Positions 1-5,978 of a DNA stretch of 11,981 nt are shown here, piece after piece. Numbering within the stretch: the first letter of the stretch is position 1; every line of letters starts with the position of its first letter. The stretch is from Synergistales bacterium (GTDB lineage Bacteria; Synergistota; Synergistia; Synergistales; Aminobacteriaceae): the NCBI GenBank assembly GCA_025997955.1, contig BNVH01000091.1, positions 1-11,981 on the forward strand, in the 5' to 3' direction. The notes below the pieces were generated by a model, which searched no databases, was not told the DNA's origin, and saw only the letters and a program-made list of their open reading frames with translations. The position numbers and the translations under genes are program-made.

Positions 1-313
1 AAAAAGTAAGAAAGGTAAACATACAGGAAAGGAATTCCCTTGTTTTTTCCTTGTTATCTTCCAGCAGGTATTCTTTGAAGGTGGGAATAAAGGCTACCGC
101 GATGGAGCCTTCGGCAAAAAGCCGGCGGAAGAGGTTGGGGATCATAAAGGCCACGGAGAAGGCATCCGAGAGGGCGCTGGTACCCATGAGGCTCGCTTTT
201 GCCATTTCCCGGACAAGCCCCAGGATGCGGGAAACCAGGGTGAGGAGGGACAGAGCTGAACCATGGCGAATCAGAGCGCGGCTGGCCCGGTCCCTCTGGG
301 GGACAGAGCTCAT
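1..313 (-). CDS. murJ: MurJ (MviN) lipid II flippase, N-terminal part, runs off the left edge
   Basis: The minus strand encodes the first 104 residues of a MurJ-family protein, the MOP-superfamily membrane flippase that moves lipid II across the inner membrane for peptidoglycan synthesis. The family signature is clear: SRILGLVREM at residues 28-37, a G-T-S-A-L-S-D-A-F stretch at 44-52, and IPNLFRRLFAEGSI at 58-71 followed by AFIPTFKEYL. The first hydrophobic segment falls at about 18-34. The ATG at 313-311 overlaps the TGA stop of the upstream phosphodiesterase gene as ATGA, which suggests translational coupling. The next six codons include a copy of the 12-base repeat, giving the N-terminus MSSVP, and a second copy encodes SALSL in the first membrane segment. 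The rest of the gene, normally about 500 residues, lies outside the window. The family call is secure; the start is likely but not proven. Confidence 0.93.
   Translation of the reverse strand, partial: MSSVPQRDRASRALIRHGSALSLLTLVSRILGLVREMAKASLMGTSALSDAFSVAFMIPNLFRRLFAEGSIAVAFIPTFKEYLLEDNKEKTREFLSCMFTFLTF
246..257 (+). repeat. RGGGACAGAGCT dispersed repeat, copy 1
   Basis: AGGGACAGAGCT. It lies inside murJ; read on the coding strand it encodes part of SALSL in the first membrane segment. Confidence 0.8.
299..310 (+). repeat. RGGGACAGAGCT dispersed repeat, copy 2
   Basis: GGGGACAGAGCT. On the minus strand it follows directly on the murJ ATG, and its first A is the last base of the gdpD stop codon. 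It encodes SSVP. Confidence 0.85.
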
Positions 314-1092
314 AGGAACGCTCCCGTGTCTTGGGGCCTGTTGGTGATAATGCCTTCGCAGCCCATTTTAAGCATTTTTTTTGCCAGGTCAGGATCGTCA
401 ATGGTCCAGGGGACCATAGGCCGCCTCTCCAAAACAGAAAATCTGAAATAGGAGAAACGATTAACCTGACGGAAAACCGGTTTTAGATAATCACAATGGG
501 AGAGGAACCGGCCAAAGCCATAACGCAGTATGGGGGGGACTTCGGAATCGGCGCTCCAGATGATGGCGGTGGGGACCTGGGGACAGAGCTTCTTGAAAGA
601 GGCAATGCTAAAGGGGTTGAAGGAAGAAACGGTCACTGATTTTAAAGCTCTGTCCCCAAATTGTTTGAGTTTTTCCATCAACAGGCCTGGAAGGGGATCA
701 TCTTTGACTTTCCGGGTCTTTAATTCGATATCGATGTGCATATCGGGGCAAAATTCCTCAAAAACATCATCCAGAAGGGGCGGGTGTTCTCCCTTACCCA
801 CGTCGATGGCCTTGATTTCGGCTAAAGTGAGATCCCCTATGGCGCGGTTGTCCCCGGCGGTACGTTGAAAGGTATCGTCATGGGCAACTACTAACTCTCC
901 AAAGTTTCCGGCGGAAGCTTTGCATACATGGATATCTAGTTCTATTCCGGGGGCGCCCAGTTCTCGGGCTTTTCTGAAAGAAGCCATGGTGTTTTCCGGG
1001 GCAAGGGAGGAGCAGCCCCGGTGGGCGAAAACCAGGGGGCGCGGCCGATTTGGCAGCAGCGGCAGCTGCTTTTGCAGAGGGACAGAGCTCAT
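310..1092 (-). CDS. Glycerophosphodiester phosphodiesterase (GDPD family)
   Basis: This 260-residue protein belongs to the GDPD family of TIM-barrel enzymes, which hydrolyse glycerophosphodiesters to an alcohol and glycerol 3-phosphate. Catalytic landmarks are all present: the HRG motif with H24 and R25, E33-N34 in the APENT stretch, E51 and D53 in GIELDIH, the second histidine H71 in VVAHDD, E123 and K125 in DIELK, and a C-terminal VPWTID then GIITNRPQ that closes the barrel. There is no signal peptide, so a cytoplasmic role in phospholipid turnover is likely. The ATG overlaps the TGA of the coiled-coil gene (ATGA) and its own TGA overlaps the murJ ATG in the same way. Three repeat copies lie within it, encoding SSVP at the start, GDRAL and LCPQ. 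No strong ribosome-binding site is seen, consistent with coupling. The exact substrate cannot be told. Confidence 0.93.
   Translation of the reverse strand: MSSVPLQKQLPLLPNRPRPLVFAHRGCSSLAPENTMASFRKARELGAPGIELDIHVCKASAGNFGELVVAHDDTFQRTAGDNRAIGDLTLAEIKAIDVGKGEHPPLLDDVFEEFCPDMHIDIELKTRKVKDDPLPGLLMEKLKQFGDRALKSVTVSSFNPFSIASFKKLCPQVPTAIIWSADSEVPPILRYGFGRFLSHCDYLKPVFRQVNRFSYFRFSVLERRPMVPWTIDDPDLAKKMLKMGCEGIITNRPQDTGAFL
579..590 (+). repeat. RGGGACAGAGCT dispersed repeat, copy 3
   Basis: GGGGACAGAGCT. It is internal to gdpD, where the coding strand reads LCPQ. Confidence 0.85.
646..657 (-). repeat. RGGGACAGAGCT dispersed repeat, copy 4
   Basis: AGCTCTGTCCCC on the plus strand. In gdpD the coding strand reads GGGGACAGAGCT and gives GDRA. 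Its orientation is opposite to copy 3, 67 bases away. Confidence 0.85.
1078..1089 (+). repeat. RGGGACAGAGCT dispersed repeat, copy 5
   Basis: AGGGACAGAGCT. On the minus strand it follows directly on the gdpD ATG and encodes SSVP, the same placement as copy 2 at murJ. Confidence 0.85.
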
Positions 1093-1562
1093 TTTTTACC
1101 CATCTTTGTTTTTAATGCCTCAAGGGCAGCTTCTGCGGAACTATCTTTTTCTAACTGGTTGAACAAGCGGTCCGTTTCGGCCTGCTTTTCTTCGCCGGGC
1201 ATGAGGCCCGCAGCGATAAGGAGTTCCTGCTCAAGCATATCCAGATCGATGCTCCGCTCGCGGGCGGCAAGGGAGGGCAGCTGTTTCCGCATTTCTTCAG
1301 TTTGGGCCTTCAATTCGGCGGCTTCATCAGCCAATGCTGTCCGCTGGGCCCTGATTTTTTCAGCTTCGTCAGCCGCTTCCTGCGCCAAATCACCGGCTCC
1401 CCGTGATTTTGCCAGTTCAATCCGGGAATTCCAGCGGGCAAGTTCCCCTTCAAGGTCCTGAATTTTCTTTTCCGTCAGTTTTAGGGTACTTATGTGATGG
1501 AAGATGTATTCCTTTGCCCCTGCGATGTCCATTCCGGTAAGATCTTCGGGCCTTTTTTCCAT
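1089..1562 (-). CDS. Small coiled-coil protein of unknown function
   Basis: I do not recognise a named family. The 157-residue product starts MEKRPEDLTGMDIAGAKEYIF and is then almost entirely charged and helical. A long heptad-like Lys/Glu/Leu/Ala region from about residue 25 to 110 predicts a coiled coil, and the C-terminus is again Lys/Glu/Ala rich, ending GKK. There is no signal peptide or membrane segment. I chose the ATG at 1562 because it lies one base after the glycerate kinase stop. An upstream in-frame ATG at 1625 would extend the protein by 21 residues inside glxK, and its Pro/Ser/Lys-rich extension looks like read-through of the other gene's DNA. The stop overlaps the gdpD start as ATGA. 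It is co-transcribed with envelope-related genes, but that does not establish a role. Confidence 0.75.
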   Translation of the reverse strand: MEKRPEDLTGMDIAGAKEYIFHHISTLKLTEKKIQDLEGELARWNSRIELAKSRGAGDLAQEAADEAEKIRAQRTALADEAAELKAQTEEMRKQLPSLAARERSIDLDMLEQELLIAAGLMPGEEKQAETDRLFNQLEKDSSAEAALEALKTKMGKK

Positions 1563-1563
1563 G

Positions 1564-2712
1564 TCAGGCTTTGGGTCTTGCGCCGGCGCCGATTTGGATG
1601 GCCCGGATGAGGTTTTCCGCAGCAAAGCCCAGATCCCGCCGGCTGTCCTTAATCATGGCGTCAAGGCCCAGCTGACCACAGGCTATGGAAACCGCATATT
1701 CAAAGGAACCGGACAGCGCCGGGGCATCCCCGCCCAGGGCGCCCGAGAGCAGGGCCACGGGGATGCCCGCCTTGTGGGATTCCCGGGCCACTACGGAGCA
1801 GAGCTTGCCCCCGGAGGTTTGCCCGTCGGTCATCCCTTCCCCGGTAATGACCAGGTCAATGCCGGCAAGGTGATTGAAAAAGCCTGAGTATTTCATCACC
1901 AGCATGGCCCCGGACTCCATCACCGCCCCCAGGCATATCCGCATGGCGGCACCCACTCCGCCGGCTGCTCCGTCCCCGGGCTGCTCCACATCCCTGGCCA
2001 GTCCCGCATTAATCCAGGCGTCCCCCAATTTGGCGAGCCCGGCATCGAGGACCTTCACCATTTCCGGGGTGGCGCCTTTCTGGGGGCCGAAGATGGCGGA
2101 GGCGCCCTTTGGACCCAGGAGGGGGTTGGTCACATCGCAGGCTACCTTGATGGACACGTCCTTGAGCCGTTTGTCCGCTCCGCTTATATCCACGGAGGCT
2201 ATCTTCCCCAGGGCTTCTCCCCCCTGTCCCACGACTTGTCCCTTTTCATCCAGTACTTTGAAGCCCAGGGCGCTGATCATCCCGATGCCGCCGTCATTGG
2301 TGGCGCTGCCCCCGATGCCGATGATGAGTTCCTTCGCGCCGGTATCCAGGGCGGCCTTTATCAGTTCGCCGGTACCATAGGTAGTGGCCTTGAGGGGGTT
2401 CAGCTGATCCCGGCTCAGAAGTTCCAGACCTGAGGCGCTGGCCAAATCCAGCACCGCCACCCGGCCGTTTTCGATGAGGCCGAAATCAGCTTCAATCCTG
2501 TTTCCCAGAGGGCCGGTCACGGCAGCCTTGATGAAACGGCCCCCGGCGGCTTCGGTAACCGCCCGGGCCGTACCCTCACCGCCGTCTGCCAGGGGGATTT
2601 TGTATACCGAGGCGGTTTTATCCGCCCGAAGTATACCCGCTTCGATCACGGCGCACACGTCCGGGGCGCTCATGTTCCCTTTAAATGAATCGGGGGCAAC
2701 AATTATCTTCAT
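1564..2712 (-). CDS. glxK: Glycerate kinase (GlxK/GarK family)
   Basis: This 382-residue protein matches the glycerate kinase type 1 family, which phosphorylates D-glycerate with ATP, usually to 2-phosphoglycerate, feeding lower glycolysis. Family motifs are PDSFKG at residues 7-12, LADGGEGT at 41-48, GIGGSATNDGG at 132-142, a CDVTNPLLGPKGA segment near 210, GAAGGVGA near 260, and DLVITGEG near 285 followed by TDGQTSGGK. The length is typical (about 380). The start at 2712 is supported by GGAGAG 7 bases upstream on the minus strand and by the conserved MKIIVAPDSFKG opening. An in-frame upstream extension to 2856 exists but antisenses the OmpA-like gene and lacks family similarity. It is the first gene of the leftward operon. 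No copy of the 12-base repeat occurs in it, unlike its neighbours on both sides. Confidence 0.93.
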   Translation of the reverse strand: MKIIVAPDSFKGNMSAPDVCAVIEAGILRADKTASVYKIPLADGGEGTARAVTEAAGGRFIKAAVTGPLGNRIEADFGLIENGRVAVLDLASASGLELLSRDQLNPLKATTYGTGELIKAALDTGAKELIIGIGGSATNDGGIGMISALGFKVLDEKGQVVGQGGEALGKIASVDISGADKRLKDVSIKVACDVTNPLLGPKGASAIFGPQKGATPEMVKVLDAGLAKLGDAWINAGLARDVEQPGDGAAGGVGAAMRICLGAVMESGAMLVMKYSGFFNHLAGIDLVITGEGMTDGQTSGGKLCSVVARESHKAGIPVALLSGALGGDAPALSGSFEYAVSIACGQLGLDAMIKDSRRDLGFAAENLIRAIQIGAGARPKA

Positions 2713-2719
2713 GGTTAAA

Positions 2720-2725
2720 CTCTCC
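2720..2725 (-). promoter_or_regulatory. Ribosome-binding site of the glycerate kinase gene
   Basis: GGAGAG on the minus strand lies 7 bases before the ATG at 2712 and supports that start over the longer upstream extension. Confidence 0.7.
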
Positions 2726-2740
2726 GATAATACTGTACGT

Positions 2741-4180
2741 ATGCGGAGATTTATATTCAAGGGTTTTACCCTTGCGGCAATGATTTTATTTCTCAGCCCT
2801 TTACAGGGGATTGCCCAGGAACTGTCGGCGGGGAAATTAACCGGAAATGAGGGCACGGGTGCGCCCGTTTCCTCCGCCGGACTTGTCAGCTCTGTCCCCG
2901 GCGGGCCGGTTCAGCTTGTGGCGGATAATACCGGGCCGTACAAAATGATAGAGCGTTCGGACTGGTCCCGGTATGATAACGGAAAATATGTGGGTCATGT
3001 TTACCGGGAGGTCCGGGCTTCGATTGTTCCGGAACCGGCAAAGAGCGCCGGTAGTATGGGCGGCAACGCCGATTCTTTTCTATACCGGGGGAATTTCTTT
3101 GTACTGGAAGAAACCCTACGGGATATGCGGCAAAACGCCCGGCCGGTGGATGAGGTCGTTCCCGTCAAATTCCAGATATCCCGGAATGGGAATCTTGCAA
3201 TTGAAGAAGATCGGGGCTTCCCTTCGCTCCGGGGATTTCCTGCCTTCCCCGTAGCAGCGGTCCGGCCCGGTTCAAAATGGACTGCCCAGGGCAGCCGGGC
3301 GGTGGACCCCTTGAATACGGGGCAGCCGGTAGTGGTTCCCCTCGCCGTAGAATACGAATACCGGGGGACAGAGCTTTATCGGGATATACCGGTTCACCGG
3401 GTTTCGGCGAAATATGCGTCCAGGTATCGGAATGCAGGATCTTTCCGGGCTTCCGGGGGACAGAGCTTTACCAATCTTCAGGGTACGCATAATGTAGATA
3501 TCCTGATACAGGCTGCCAACGGCCTTCCCCTATTAATACGGGATAATCTGGATGAAACGTTCACCTGGCCTGATGGCTCTACAGTACGGTTTAGGGGCTT
3601 TACCCTTATATTCAGCGAAGGAACCATTCCTCTAAACCGGGGAACGATTATGGCTTCAATTGGCGATACCCTGGGAATAGCGGCCGCCCCATCCGCAGAG
3701 CCTATACCTTCCGCAGATAAGACTAATAGTGCTAATGGGGACAGAGCTCGTATTGCGGATGTCCTGGATGGCATTGAGAGGGACAGAGCTGTTCCCGGCG
3801 GATCCGGTATAGGGATGGATTTGGTATCGGTTCCCGAGGGAATACGGCTTATCGTAAAAGATATCCGGTTTATTCCCGATTCAGATGAATTTCTCCCGGA
3901 AGAACGATCCCGATTGGATATCATAGCACAGGCATTGAAGCAGGCGCCGGATCGAAATTTCCTGATAGAGGGGCATACTGCCGCCTTGGGCCGCCCCGCA
4001 GGGGAGATGGACCTTTCAATACGACGGGCAAAACGTATGGTGGACGAATTAACACGCCGGGGAATAAGCGAAGATCGGTTTATTTTTAAAGGCTGGGGCG
4101 GAACAAAGCCTATTGGGGATAATTCTAACGAAGAAGGCCGCAGCCGCAACCGGCGGGTGGAGATTACTATACTTGAATAA
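2741..4180 (+). CDS. Exported protein with C-terminal OmpA-like (peptidoglycan-binding) domain
   Basis: The product has 479 residues. The first 25 or so form a signal peptide: MRRF then a hydrophobic run ending SPLQGIAQ. The middle (about 30-340) has aromatic, beta-rich segments of no family I can name. The last 113 residues (about 367-479) are an OmpA C-terminal domain. Its landmarks are a FIPDSDEFLPEE strand-helix start, LIEGHTA, DLSIRRAKRMVDELTRRGI, and a GWGGTKP...NSNEEGRSRNRRVEI end, the usual peptidoglycan-contacting region. It probably sits in the periplasm or outer membrane tethered to the wall. I chose the ATG at 2741 because the signal peptide begins there. An ATG at 2711 would add 10 residues, and frames further upstream are antisense to glxK. 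There is no clear ribosome-binding site, and a weak GATAAT (2726-2731) lies 9 bases before the start. Five copies of the 12-base repeat lie in this gene, in several frames, encoding SSVP, GTEL, GQS, GDRA and RDRA. Confidence 0.82.
   Translation: MRRFIFKGFTLAAMILFLSPLQGIAQELSAGKLTGNEGTGAPVSSAGLVSSVPGGPVQLVADNTGPYKMIERSDWSRYDNGKYVGHVYREVRASIVPEPAKSAGSMGGNADSFLYRGNFFVLEETLRDMRQNARPVDEVVPVKFQISRNGNLAIEEDRGFPSLRGFPAFPVAAVRPGSKWTAQGSRAVDPLNTGQPVVVPLAVEYEYRGTELYRDIPVHRVSAKYASRYRNAGSFRASGGQSFTNLQGTHNVDILIQAANGLPLLIRDNLDETFTWPDGSTVRFRGFTLIFSEGTIPLNRGTIMASIGDTLGIAAAPSAEPIPSADKTNSANGDRARIADVLDGIERDRAVPGGSGIGMDLVSVPEGIRLIVKDIRFIPDSDEFLPEERSRLDIIAQALKQAPDRNFLIEGHTAALGRPAGEMDLSIRRAKRMVDELTRRGISEDRFIFKGWGGTKPIGDNSNEEGRSRNRRVEITILE
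2758..2774. repeat. Small perfect inverted repeat in the glxK upstream region
   Basis: CAAGGGT (2758-2764) and ACCCTTG (2768-2774) form a 7-bp stem with a TTT loop. It lies about 45 bases upstream of the glxK start and within the signal-peptide codons of the divergent OmpA-like gene. It could be an operator for glxK or a chance feature of coding sequence. Confidence 0.3.
2888..2899 (-). repeat. RGGGACAGAGCT dispersed repeat, copy 6
   Basis: AGCTCTGTCCCC on the plus strand, near the N-terminus of the OmpA-like protein, encoding SSVP. Confidence 0.85.
3364..3375 (+). repeat. RGGGACAGAGCT dispersed repeat, copy 7
   Basis: GGGGACAGAGCT in the OmpA-like gene, read as GTEL in RGTELYRD. Confidence 0.85.
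3456..3467 (+). repeat. RGGGACAGAGCT dispersed repeat, copy 8
   Basis: GGGGACAGAGCT in the OmpA-like gene, read as GQS in a different frame from copy 7. Confidence 0.85.
3737..3748 (+). repeat. RGGGACAGAGCT dispersed repeat, copy 9
   Basis: GGGGACAGAGCT in the linker before the OmpA domain, read as GDRA. Confidence 0.85.
3779..3790 (+). repeat. RGGGACAGAGCT dispersed repeat, copy 10
   Basis: AGGGACAGAGCT, 42 bases after copy 9 and in the same frame, read as RDRA. It is the last exact copy in the window. Confidence 0.8.
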
Positions 4181-4183
4181 TAG

Positions 4184-4212
4184 TTTAGGTAATAGAATAA
4201 ATATTACCTAAA
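4184..4212. repeat. Perfect 11-bp inverted repeat in front of the PLC-like gene
   Basis: TTTAGGTAATA (4184-4194) and TATTACCTAAA (4202-4212) are perfectly complementary with a 7-base loop. The repeat lies 3 bases after the OmpA-like stop codon, and its right arm overlaps the AA of the AAGGGG ribosome-binding site of the next gene. There is no T-tract on the plus strand, so a classical terminator is unlikely. It may be an operator or an RNA hairpin affecting translation of the next gene. Confidence 0.6.
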
Positions 4213-4216
4213 GGGG
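4211..4216 (+). promoter_or_regulatory. Ribosome-binding site of the PLC-like gene
   Basis: AAGGGG lies 6 bases before the ATG at 4223 and fixes that start. It touches the inverted repeat just upstream. Confidence 0.7.
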
Positions 4217-4222
4217 AATAAT

Positions 4223-4876
4223 ATGCCCTATCCTATGACACACTTATATATCGCCAATAAAATACTGGATGAATCGTTATGTTCAATAAAAAATGAATCG
4301 CAATATTATTTAGGGAATTTAGTGCCCGACGCGGTAGAATTCAGGGAAAAATATGATAAAAAAATTTCCCATCTATGTAATGATGAAGCGAAATGGGGTT
4401 TTATTACAAATTATGAAAAATGGGCAAAAAATGTGCTAAAATATTATAAACAAAATGTAAAAGTAAATGACTATGATTTTCTAACGGGATATTGTATCCA
4501 TATATTGGCTGATATAAATTATAGCAATATAATATGGACACCATTTAGATTGGAAAATGAGGACAAGGCAGATTTTAATGATATTTCAAAAAGAAGCCAT
4601 GATGAATGTAATAGAGTTGATTTAGAATTATACCATAAATGTTCATTCAGAGATGAAATTTGGATAAAAACAAAGGAATCAATATGTATGGATTTTATGG
4701 ACATTGTAAACAAGGAGGATATGGAAAAAATGAAAAATAATGTACTTAATATTCAATATAAAAATAAGCCGGAGGCAAATTCCGGAAACAATAGAATTAT
4801 AACGTATAATGGATTAATAGAATATGTAGATAATACAATAGAATATATAAAGGAAAAATTTATTAAAGAAATATAA
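4223..4876 (+). CDS. Zinc-dependent phospholipase C-like protein (hypothetical)
   Basis: The 217-residue protein resembles the zinc-dependent phospholipase C-like family (Pfam Zn_dep_PLPC type), whose members use a cluster of His and Asp residues to bind zinc. I see MTHLYIA with H7, YYLGNLVPDA with D36, ISHL with H50, and FLTGYCIHILADI with H93 and D97, in the order and spacing expected. There is no signal peptide, unlike secreted clostridial phospholipases, so it is probably cytoplasmic with an unknown substrate. The rest is Lys/Asn/Ile rich and I recognise nothing further. The DNA is far more AT-rich than the neighbours (about 23-30% GC in two 60-base stretches I counted), with heavy use of AAA, AAT and ATA codons, which suggests recent acquisition. 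The fold call rests on motif spacing; enzymatic activity is unproven. Confidence 0.7.
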   Translation: MPYPMTHLYIANKILDESLCSIKNESQYYLGNLVPDAVEFREKYDKKISHLCNDEAKWGFITNYEKWAKNVLKYYKQNVKVNDYDFLTGYCIHILADINYSNIIWTPFRLENEDKADFNDISKRSHDECNRVDLELYHKCSFRDEIWIKTKESICMDFMDIVNKEDMEKMKNNVLNIQYKNKPEANSGNNRIITYNGLIEYVDNTIEYIKEKFIKEI

Positions 4877-4963
4877 GCCGGATTTAAGTAATGGAAATAA
4901 AACCTGTTTTTCAATATTTTGGGGGCGGCTGCGATTCTATAACGGAAGAAACATAAAAAACAC

Positions 4964-4992
4964 TTGCAATACAAATCAAAGAATGTTACCAT
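4964..4992 (+). promoter_or_regulatory. Candidate promoter of the lipoprotein gene
   Basis: TTGCAA (4964-4969) and TACCAT (4987-4992) are separated by 17 bases in the gap ahead of the lipoprotein gene. The -10 matches the consensus at 4 of 6 positions, so this is a moderate candidate. The rest of the 140-base gap shows nothing else I can support. Confidence 0.35.
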
Positions 4993-5016
4993 AATTATAT
5001 TATGGGGGCATTCGTT

Positions 5017-5583
5017 ATGAAAAAAACCATGTATTTTCTGGCTGTTTTTGTGAGTATTGTCACCTTTTACGGATGCGCTTCAAATGCCAAGGCTGCAACT
5101 AACGCCAATGACATCACCGTTTCCCAAAATTTGGATGAACGGCATTTTGAAACCAACGGCGCTTATTCAATCTGTCCGCCCAAATCATGGCAGTTGATGG
5201 AAATTGGCCTGAAGTATCCGGCTATCATGGGAGAAACAAAAAACAGCTTTACACCAAATATTAATTTTGTGAACGAAACGGTATCAGGCGTTTCCGCCAC
5301 TGATTATATTGATGCTGTTATTCCTATGTTGGAAACCGTGATGGCGGAGGTTGAATTAATTCATCGGGCAAGTTTCACAACAAACAGTAATATACGCGGA
5401 GAATGTATAATCATACAAGCGCGGCTAAATGAGATAAAAGTAAGACAAACAATGTATGCCTTCTTAAATGACAGCAAACAAGTAATCTATACTATTACCT
5501 GTTCTGCGCCGCTTGACGGAGGGGAAGTCTATGATGCTATTTTTGAGGAAAGTATAAAAACCTTTGATTGGATTCAGGATTGA
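5017..5583 (+). CDS. Small exported lipoprotein, possibly PsbP/DcrB-like fold
   Basis: The 188-residue product begins MKKTMYFLAVFVSIVTFYGC. This is a lipoprotein signal with a charged start, a hydrophobic core and a lipobox-like TFYGC placing the lipid-bearing cysteine at residue 20. I start it at 5017 because GGGGG (5004-5008) sits 8 bases upstream as a ribosome-binding site; an ATG at 5002 would spoil the signal. The mature part has a YSICPPKSWQLMEI stretch, then NINFVNETV, and ends with a strand-rich region and a helix (EESIKTFDWIQD). That layout is like PsbP, DcrB and DUF1795-type proteins, in which a PP-x-x-W motif opens the domain. This is a fold-level guess only. It stands alone between the PLC-like gene and the MNT gene, with 62 bases to the latter. 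Confidence 0.75.
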   Translation: MKKTMYFLAVFVSIVTFYGCASNAKAATNANDITVSQNLDERHFETNGAYSICPPKSWQLMEIGLKYPAIMGETKNSFTPNINFVNETVSGVSATDYIDAVIPMLETVMAEVELIHRASFTTNSNIRGECIIIQARLNEIKVRQTMYAFLNDSKQVIYTITCSAPLDGGEVYDAIFEESIKTFDWIQD

Positions 5584-5645
5584 CGAGGCAAAGTATTAGC
5601 TATATGATTTAACATGGGAGAATTTAAGGTGATGGAAGTGGAGCC

Positions 5646-5978
5646 ATGAATAACATAGATTCAATTCGTAATGAGCTTGATTCTCTTACAAAGATAATAG
5701 TTGAAACAGTCCCGGTTGAGCAGATATATCTCTTTGGTTCCTATGCTTATGGGATACCTCATAAGGATTCTGATTTTGATTTATATATAGTCTTAAAAGA
5801 CGAGGCGCCAATGCGGGAACTGGAAGCTATGGACGCCATCGGTCTTGCAACCTATAAAAAACGAAATCGGGCTATAGATTTATTGGTACACAAAAAGGAG
5901 AAATTCCTCGACCGTTCTACCGGAATGGCTACTATCGAAAGGCTTGTCTCAACCGAAGGGATAAAAATTTATGGATAA
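5646..5978 (+). CDS. MNT-type nucleotidyltransferase domain protein (HEPN partner, likely antitoxin)
   Basis: The 110-residue protein is a minimal nucleotidyltransferase. The polymerase-beta-like active site is intact: G31-S32 in LFGSYAYG, D43 and D45 in DSDFDLYIV, and a third acidic residue D78 in AIDLLV. In MNT/HEPN modules this protein commonly acts as the antitoxin, in at least one studied system by adding AMP to the HEPN toxin. Its last codons overlap the HEPN gene by 8 bp, the usual arrangement for this module. The ribosome-binding site is poor: GGAG lies only two bases from the ATG, with other purine-rich tracts further up. The start was chosen for family length. The catalytic residues are intact although the partner gene is frameshifted. 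Confidence 0.88.
   Translation: MNNIDSIRNELDSLTKIIVETVPVEQIYLFGSYAYGIPHKDSDFDLYIVLKDEAPMRELEAMDAIGLATYKKRNRAIDLLVHKKEKFLDRSTGMATIERLVSTEGIKIYG

Noticed and set aside
54..401. 115-codon minus-strand frame spanning the murJ/gdpD junction
   Set aside because: It is in a different frame from both genes beyond the gdpD end and has no family character; the MurJ frame starting at 313 does.
1798..1806. GCAGAGCTT in glxK as a further repeat copy
   Set aside because: Only the GAGCT end matches; the GGGAC half is absent.
2474..2740. Upstream extension of the OmpA-like frame across glxK
   Set aside because: It is antisense to conserved glycerate kinase sequence, and the signal peptide begins at 2741.
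246..3790. The dispersed 12-base words as a CRISPR array
   Set aside because: Spacing is irregular (42 to 1810 bases), orientation varies, and copies are inside coding genes.
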